Origin: DALYJJ01 sp031969915
Lineage (GTDB): Bacteria > Acidobacteriota > Terriglobia > Bryobacterales > Bryobacteraceae
Length of the DNA: 20,023 bases
NCBI GenBank assembly: GCA_031969915.1
Contig: DALYJJ010000116.1
Location: 1 to 20,023 of the forward strand
Direction: 5' to 3'
Shown: positions 15,099 through 20,023 of the stretch, piece after piece
How the letters are laid out: each line of letters starts with the position of its first letter
Position numbering within the stretch: the first letter of the stretch is position 1
The notes under the pieces: generated by a model
What the model saw: only the letters and a program-made list of their open reading frames with translations
Database searches by the model: none
What the model was told of the DNA's origin: nothing
Made by a program: the position numbers and the translations under genes

Positions 15099-15742
15099 GG
15101 CTTCGGCCTGCCGTAGACCTCCACTTCGACATAGTGATTCGTCGCCCCCGCCGTGCTCCCGTTGCAATACAGCCGCACGTACCGCGCCACCGTCCCCCGC
15201 CCGTCGATGAGCCGTCCCTCCGCGGTATCGACGTAGTTCATTTCCTTCCCCGCGCCCAGGCCCGACGTGTTGTCGTGGTCGTTGTTGAACAGCGTGCGCA
15301 CGTTCTCCAGAAAGTCCGCGTCGTCCGCCGTCTGTACGATCACGTCGTTGTACACGCGCGGCTGCTTCAGGTAGTGCCACACCACGATCGCATAGATCGC
15401 CGACGGCACTTCCAGGTCGATGGTCACCTGCTGCCGCCCGCCCTTCAACTCGACGAATGAGCCGTCCGTACCCGCCTTCTCGCCGTCCGTGATCATTTCC
15501 AGATCGCCCACCGCGGGGTCCTCGTCGCTGCTCGTCACCGGCTTGCCCAACGCCATGTTCCGCGTGCCGGCGGGCGCCAGAAACGCCGGCCTCGGCTTGC
15601 CCAGCGGCTTCTCCAGGTTCGCCACCCGCAGGTTCTCCGGCGTGCCTTCGAACAGAGGCTTGGGCAGCGAGAGCGGCAGCGGCTCCAGGCCCTGTCCGAA
15701 CAACCCCGCCGCCATCACCAGGAATCCGATCGTCTGCCTCAT
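15095..15742 (-). CDS. Secreted discoidin (F5/8 type C)-like domain protein
   Basis: A 215-residue protein with a short Sec signal peptide (about residues 1-18, MRQTIGFLVMAAGLFGQG) and one galactose-binding/discoidin-like beta domain from about residue 60 to the end. Recognisable parts are N-M-A-L-G-K-P-V-T-S-S near the domain start, D-G-x-x-x-T-D-G-S-F-V-E-L, a Q-V-T-I-D-L strand, and the closing ARYVRLYCNGS...HYVEVEVYG. Such domains bind glycans or surfaces and have no catalytic role of their own. The gene is joined to both neighbours by ATGA overlaps (15739-15742 and 15095-15098). The domain call is by motif and needs a profile search to name the subfamily. Confidence 0.8.
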   Translation of the reverse strand: MRQTIGFLVMAAGLFGQGLEPLPLSLPKPLFEGTPENLRVANLEKPLGKPRPAFLAPAGTRNMALGKPVTSSDEDPAVGDLEMITDGEKAGTDGSFVELKGGRQQVTIDLEVPSAIYAIVVWHYLKQPRVYNDVIVQTADDADFLENVRTLFNNDHDNTSGLGAGKEMNYVDTAEGRLIDGRGTVARYVRLYCNGSTAGATNHYVEVEVYGRPKP

Positions 15743-17577
15743 TGGAGTAGAGCCCGCCTCACTCGTTCCACCGCGATCTTCGCTTCCTGCGCTACCGCCT
15801 CATCCGCACTCGCCTCTTCAGCCAGTGTCAGCGCCCCCGGCGTCGCGTATCTCGGCAGCAGCGAGAGAATCGCCTTCTTCTCTTCCGGCTGCTTCGCCAG
15901 CCGCATCGCTCCCGCCAGCAGCCCCTCGCTCTCGGCCGCGGGCCGGCTGTTCGGCAACTCCATCAGGCGCAGCACCGCGCGCAACGCAAGAATCTGCTGC
16001 GCGCCGCTTTGCGTCCGTCCCGCAAACGCCAGCAGCTTCGCGGCCGGCGACGCATCCGGCCATTCCGTCAAGCCCAGGATCGCCGCCCGCACAATCTCCG
16101 GCGATGGATCCGCAAGCGCCTCCTCCACCAGGGGCAACGCCTCCGCCTGTCCCGATTGCCCGAGGATCGCCAGCAGCGACGCCCGCCGCGCCGGCTCCTC
16201 GGCGGCTCGGTACGCCAGCACCACGATCGACACCGAAGCCGCCGGCGACCGCCGCAGGGCCGCCGAAACCACTCGTTCCAGCTCCCGCCGCTCCGCCTCG
16301 CCCTGCGCCGCCTTCAGCAACTCCAGCACCGGCGCGATCTGTTTCGCCTCCGCGCACTCGCGCAGCGCCCGGATCGCTTCCCGCCGCAACGCCCGGTCGC
16401 TCCCGCCTGCGATTCGCAACAGCACCTCGCCCGCCCCCGGCGCGCCTCGCACTCCTGCGGCGCGGATCAGCTCCAGCCGCGCCGGCCCCTCGTTCTCGTC
16501 GATTCCCTTGACGATTGCGTTGTCCACCGCCGGTCCCGGCATCCGCTCCAACGCCGCCCGCGCCGCCGCCTTCTCCGCCTCCTCCGCGCTCGCCGCCACG
16601 CGCGCCAGCCGCATCACCACCGTCGGTTCCCCCCACCACGACACGGCCTCCAGCGCGCTCAATCGCACCTCCAGCGCCGCATCGCCCAACCCTTCCCGAA
16701 TCGCACGCGACTCGCGGCCGTCCCGCCGGCGCGAAATCGCCGCGATCGCCTGCGCCCGTCCCGCGGGCGGCAGCCCCTTCCACCCGCTCTCCAACGCCGC
16801 TAACGCCGCTCCGCGATCGATCCGTCCCAGCGCCGCAATCGCCGCCCCCTGCGTCTCTTTGTCCTTCATCGCCTCCGTCAGCGGAGCGATCGCCCGATCC
16901 GGATCCGATGCCGCCAATCCGTGCAGCGCCCCGACGCGAGTCGTGAGCGGCGCGGCCGGCATCGTCAGCTCCCGGTACAGCGCAAATGCGGCCCCGGGCG
17001 GCTGCCGCTCGGCGGCCGTGAGCAGTGCGTTCATGGCCGCCGGGGATTTCTCCCGCCGCAACGCCGCAATCGCCTCCGTCGTCCCGATGCGCCCCAGCGC
17101 CGCGATCGCCGCCGCGTCGCCCTCCATCTTGGCAAGCAGCGGAACCGCCTTCGCATCGCGCCGCACGCCCAGCGTGTTGATCAATCCCACGCGCGCCTTT
17201 GCCGGCGCCTTGCCGATCGCGTTCCGCAACACCGCGGAGACTCTCTCGCCCGGAATCCGCTCCAGCGCGTAGCGCGCCATCTCCACCGTGTCCTCGGATG
17301 CCAGCAGCGCGCCCAGCGCCGGCGCCGCCGCCTCGCTCCCGATCACGCTCAGATGCCGGCAGGCCGCGGCCTTGCCCGCCGCGGTAGCCCGCGTGCCCAG
17401 AAACGCGATGAGCCGCTCCTCCGCCTCCGCCTTCGGACGCGCCCGCACCTGCGCCTCCAGTTCGATCAGGACCTCCCGGCCCTGCTTGGTTTCGTACTGT
17501 GCCAGCCGCGACAGCACCGGGTCCCACTCCTGCCCGAAGCAAACCTGAGCCGCCAGCAGAACAACGATTCTTCGCAT
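15739..17577 (-). CDS. Secreted HEAT-repeat protein
   Basis: About 612 residues. After a signal peptide (MRRIVVLLAAQVCFGQ) the protein is almost entirely alpha-helical HEAT-like repeats of about 30 residues, with recurring A-I-A-A-L-G-R-I, P-L-L/V-x-x-A and R-x-x-A-L/I-x-A-L patterns. Proteins like this are protein-binding scaffolds; no catalytic motif is seen. The ATG at 17575-17577 is chosen because AGGTGG lies about 6 bases upstream. A GTG nine bases earlier (17586) directly abuts the TAG of the Gfo/Idh/MocA gene and would have a weaker site. The stop overlaps the discoidin-like gene as ATGA, so the two are probably made together and may act together outside the cytoplasm. Confidence 0.82.
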   Translation of the reverse strand: MRRIVVLLAAQVCFGQEWDPVLSRLAQYETKQGREVLIELEAQVRARPKAEAEERLIAFLGTRATAAGKAAACRHLSVIGSEAAAPALGALLASEDTVEMARYALERIPGERVSAVLRNAIGKAPAKARVGLINTLGVRRDAKAVPLLAKMEGDAAAIAALGRIGTTEAIAALRREKSPAAMNALLTAAERQPPGAAFALYRELTMPAAPLTTRVGALHGLAASDPDRAIAPLTEAMKDKETQGAAIAALGRIDRGAALAALESGWKGLPPAGRAQAIAAISRRRDGRESRAIREGLGDAALEVRLSALEAVSWWGEPTVVMRLARVAASAEEAEKAAARAALERMPGPAVDNAIVKGIDENEGPARLELIRAAGVRGAPGAGEVLLRIAGGSDRALRREAIRALRECAEAKQIAPVLELLKAAQGEAERRELERVVSAALRRSPAASVSIVVLAYRAAEEPARRASLLAILGQSGQAEALPLVEEALADPSPEIVRAAILGLTEWPDASPAAKLLAFAGRTQSGAQQILALRAVLRLMELPNSRPAAESEGLLAGAMRLAKQPEEKKAILSLLPRYATPGALTLAEEASADEAVAQEAKIAVERVRRALLQ

Positions 17578-17586
17578 GATTGCCAC

Positions 17587-18822
17587 CTACCCCCGCCACG
17601 GCGATCGCATCGGCCGCGACAGATACCGTTCCGCCTCCGCGTCGCCCACCATTCGCTGCGCCGAAGGATCCCATCGGATCGGCCGGCCCACCTGAATGGA
17701 AATCAATCCCAGGTACGCCGGCGTCGCCGAACGCAGCGCCGTTGCCGCCGGACATGCCGGCGCGCGCCTCGTACGCACGCACTCCAGAAAATCGCGAAAG
17801 TGGCCCGGCGACGCGTACAGATGCGTTTCGCTCCCTCGAATCGGCGTCGTCAAAACCGATCGCGGACTCGCCTCCGCCCCGGACCGGTCCACCCACACCC
17901 AACCCTCATCGCCCACAAACCTCGCGCCCCGGCGGATGTCGTCGGCGATCGTCATCGTCACCCCGCCCGCATACTGCGCCTCCACCCGGAACGTCACCGG
18001 CGTGTTCCACACCGGATGCCGCGCATCGTAAGTCCCCGTCGCGGCCACCGTCTGCGGCCCGCTCCCGTCCGCTCCCATTCCCCAGTGCGCGATGTCGACG
18101 TGGTGGCCCACCCAGTCCAGCAGCATCCCGCCGCCGTAGTCGAAGTTCCAGCGCCAGGTCTTGTGCACGCGCGCCGGGCAATAGTCCGCTGCGGGCGCGG
18201 GGCCCAGCCAGCGGTCGAAATCGAAGCCCGCGGGAACCGGCTCCGGACGGTTGCGATGGCCCAGTTGATCGAAGTCCGGATGGCCTCCCGGAAGGCCGAC
18301 TTCCACCCGCCGCACCGTTCCGATGCGCCCGCTGCGCACCACCTCGCAAGCGAAACGGAACGCCGCCAGCGAACGCTGCCAGCTTCCCGTCTGCCACACG
18401 CGCCCGTGGCGCGCCACCGCCTCCACGATCTCCCGGCCTTCGGCGAAGTTATGCGCCAGGGGCTTCTCCCCGTACACGTCCTTGCCCGCGCGCAGGGCCC
18501 GCACCGAGGCGATGCCGTGCCAGTGATCCGGCAGGCTCAGCGCCACCGCATCGATATCGGGCCGCTCGAAGACCTCGTCCATCTCCCGGCAGGCCTGGGC
18601 ATCGGGCGCCGCCGCCTGCGCTTCTCTAAGGTGCGCCGGATCGATGTCGCACACCGCGCGCACCGCGGCCGAGGGCTCCGCGAGAAAGCTCTTCAGGTTG
18701 TTCATGCCCTGCCAGCCCGTGCCGATGCACGCCACGTTGATCCGCTCCGATGCAGGCACCGCGCCGTTCAACCCCAACGCCGCGCCGGGCACGAACAGAA
18801 AGCTCCTCCGCGGGATGCTCAC
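17587..18822 (-). CDS. Gfo/Idh/MocA family oxidoreductase with Tat signal
   Basis: A 411-residue protein. A Tat signal peptide is visible at the start (IPRRSFLF, twin Arg at residues 5-6, then a hydrophobic AALGL stretch). The Rossmann domain follows with IGTGWQG as the dinucleotide-binding loop, and GEKPL is the conserved catalytic Glu-Lys-Pro of the family. The GHHVDIAHWGMG segment supplies the usual active-site His. Members oxidise or epimerise sugars with bound NAD(P); Tat export with a cofactor fits, but the substrate is unknown. The start is the GTG at 18820-18822, which overlaps the stop of the ThuA-domain gene (GTGA). The longer frame upstream lacks any family resemblance and lies inside that gene. 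A TAG at 17587-17589 ends the gene just before the HEAT-repeat gene. Confidence 0.92.
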   Translation of the reverse strand: MSIPRRSFLFVPGAALGLNGAVPASERINVACIGTGWQGMNNLKSFLAEPSAAVRAVCDIDPAHLREAQAAAPDAQACREMDEVFERPDIDAVALSLPDHWHGIASVRALRAGKDVYGEKPLAHNFAEGREIVEAVARHGRVWQTGSWQRSLAAFRFACEVVRSGRIGTVRRVEVGLPGGHPDFDQLGHRNRPEPVPAGFDFDRWLGPAPAADYCPARVHKTWRWNFDYGGGMLLDWVGHHVDIAHWGMGADGSGPQTVAATGTYDARHPVWNTPVTFRVEAQYAGGVTMTIADDIRRGARFVGDEGWVWVDRSGAEASPRSVLTTPIRGSETHLYASPGHFRDFLECVRTRRAPACPAATALRSATPAYLGLISIQVGRPIRWDPSAQRMVGDAEAERYLSRPMRSPWRG

Positions 18823-20023
18823 GGCGCAGCCCGCGGCGTCGCGTCCGCTTCCAGGTCGCCCGCGGCGTACTGGATCGCCGCCAGGAACAGCCGCACCATG
18901 CGCGGATCCCAGAAGACGTACGGGTTGTGGCCCAGCGTCGTGTAGAACACCCGCCCCTTGCCGTGCTGCCGGATCCACGCCACCGGATAATCGTTGTCCG
19001 GCCGGAAGCACTTCCCGTAGCACCGCCCCTGGTTCAGATCCGTCTGCGCCACGTCGACGCTGAGCAGCACCCGCACCTGCTCGCGCGAATAGGGCGCTTC
19101 ATAGCGGAAGATCTCGTCGCGATACTCGAAGGGCGCGCCCTCGAACACCGCCGTCACCGGCGACGAGGGATCTTCCACCCGCACCGTCACCTTCTCGTCC
19201 GCCATGCGGTGCGACGCGCCCCGCGCGCCCAGGATCTGCCCGAACTCCGGCCACTCCGTTGCCGTCACCGTCACCGCATGATTGGCGATCACACCGCCCC
19301 CGTCCGACACCCACCGCGCGAAACTCTCCTTCGCCTCCGCCGTCGGAAACACCTCGCCGATCGTGTTGTTCAGAAACACCGCGTCGAACTTCTTCAGGTT
19401 CTCCGGCTTCCACATCTCCGGGTCGTTGCTGAACACGGCCTCAAACGCTTTCGTCTTCTTCGCCATCCACTGCACCGCCAGGTTCGCGTGCGGAATCGAA
19501 GGATGGCCCCGCCGCCCGATGTTCGCATCCACCACCAGCAGGCGCCTCGGCTTCTTCGGCTTCGCCGGCGCTTCGGCGGGCACGGCCTTCTCGATCTGCG
19601 CCTTCTCCTCCTCGCTCACCCCGCCTTCCCGCCGCACGCCCGCGGTCCGCGATGCGTAGTTGGAATGGTACTGCGCAATCGGCCCCGCCGCGCGCCGGAA
19701 CACCGCCAGCGACGAAGCATCCACCAGCCACACCGGCTTCAGGTCCAGCTTGTACGCCTCGTTCATGAAGTCGATCAGCAGAGCCTCTGGCGCCGCTTGC
19801 GTCTCCACCGCCACCACCCGCTTGCCCGCCAGCGGCACGCTCGCCCGCCGCCACGCCGCCGCGTTCGCAACTTCGCCTTTCTGGCCATCCGCCACCGTCA
19901 TCGCCGCGTCCGGCGCCAAAACAAACTCCACCCCTAATGTTCTGGCGTCCTCAAACTGGCGGGCCGACCACTTCTTCTTCCACCGCAACCCGGCCAGCGT
20001 CACGCCGCTCGCCCCCTGCTTCG
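18819..20023 (-). CDS. ThuA-domain protein (5' end outside window)
   Basis: The frame is open to the right edge, so the start lies beyond it; about 400 residues are visible. From about residue 155 the protein looks like ThuA (trehalose-utilisation, class I glutamine-amidotransferase-like fold): RRLLVVDA, a FDAVFLNNTIG strand, WVSDGGGVIANHA, a RYEAPY.REQVRVL segment and the closing GKGRVFYTTLGHNPYVF. ThuA proteins often accompany Gfo/Idh/MocA oxidoreductases in sugar-degradation gene groups, as here. The roughly 150 residues before it (with KPVWLVDASS and a charged linker rich in Lys/Glu/Pro) match no domain I recognise. A GTG at 20001-20003 could be a start, but the same frame continues upstream without a stop and no ribosome-binding site is evident. 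Confidence 0.82.
   Translation of the reverse strand, partial: KQGASGVTLAGLRWKKKWSARQFEDARTLGVEFVLAPDAAMTVADGQKGEVANAAAWRRASVPLAGKRVVAVETQAAPEALLIDFMNEAYKLDLKPVWLVDASSLAVFRRAAGPIAQYHSNYASRTAGVRREGGVSEEEKAQIEKAVPAEAPAKPKKPRRLLVVDANIGRRGHPSIPHANLAVQWMAKKTKAFEAVFSNDPEMWKPENLKKFDAVFLNNTIGEVFPTAEAKESFARWVSDGGGVIANHAVTVTATEWPEFGQILGARGASHRMADEKVTVRVEDPSSPVTAVFEGAPFEYRDEIFRYEAPYSREQVRVLLSVDVAQTDLNQGRCYGKCFRPDNDYPVAWIRQHGKGRVFYTTLGHNPYVFWDPRMVRLFLAAIQYAAGDLEADATPRAAP

Noticed and set aside
15818..18945. Long open frames overlapping the HEAT and Gfo/Idh/MocA genes (15818-17902 minus; 16921-18945 plus)
   Set aside because: Low-complexity Gly/Ala or Arg/Pro-rich translations in shadow frames of genes with clear signal peptides and domains.
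18823..19023. Upstream extension of the Gfo/Idh/MocA gene to 19023
   Set aside because: The extra 67 codons overlap the ThuA gene, show no resemblance to the family, and would bury the Tat signal in the middle of the protein.

Overview
The window is high-GC, compact bacterial DNA. The mix of type VI secretion genes, Hanks-type kinases, Ala/Pro-rich proteins, and Tat-exported Gfo/Idh/MocA and ThuA sugar-enzyme relatives is typical of Acidobacteriota, probably the Solibacter/Bryobacter branch. That placement is inferred from gene content and protein style; no rRNA or marker gene is present.

Layout. (1) Bases 2-565, plus strand: the 3' end of a first tssK (T6SS baseplate). (2) Bases 540-5274, minus strand: a repeat protein followed by a class I methyltransferase, joined by an ATGA overlap. 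The repeat protein has a kinase-N-lobe-like head, more than 20 copies of a short F-T-[R/Q]-x-F motif in Pro/Ala linkers, and a C-terminal membrane tail. Its reading frame is broken at about 4340 by what looks like a 70-bp loss inside 114-120-bp tandem repeats. (3) Bases 5453-13799, plus strand: a second complete tssK, then tssL, tssM, a membrane Ser/Thr kinase, and a second paralogous kinase carrying a SUMF1/FGE-like domain beyond its membrane helix. (4) Bases 13740-20023, minus strand and convergent with the T6SS run: a five-gene operon, mostly with 4-base stop/start overlaps. In transcription order it encodes a ThuA-domain protein (cut by the window edge), a Tat-signal Gfo/Idh/MocA oxidoreductase, a secreted HEAT-repeat protein, a secreted discoidin-like protein and an Agl23/PMT-like membrane glycosyltransferase.

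How the parts may work together. TssK, TssL and TssM form the baseplate-to-membrane-complex link of a T6SS. The two kinases suggest threonine-phosphorylation control, as known for PpkA-type T6SS. The membrane-anchored motif-array protein is transcribed divergently from tssK. It offers many near-identical Thr-containing short motifs and carries a degenerate kinase N-lobe, so it is a good candidate for a kinase substrate or multivalent scaffold of this T6SS. That link is inference, and it is the most novel item in the window. The right-hand operon looks functionally separate (extracytoplasmic carbohydrate or glycan processing).

No tRNA, rRNA, CRISPR array, insertion sequence or convincing intrinsic terminator was seen. 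The only non-coding stretch of note is the 178-bp divergent intergenic region at 5275-5452.
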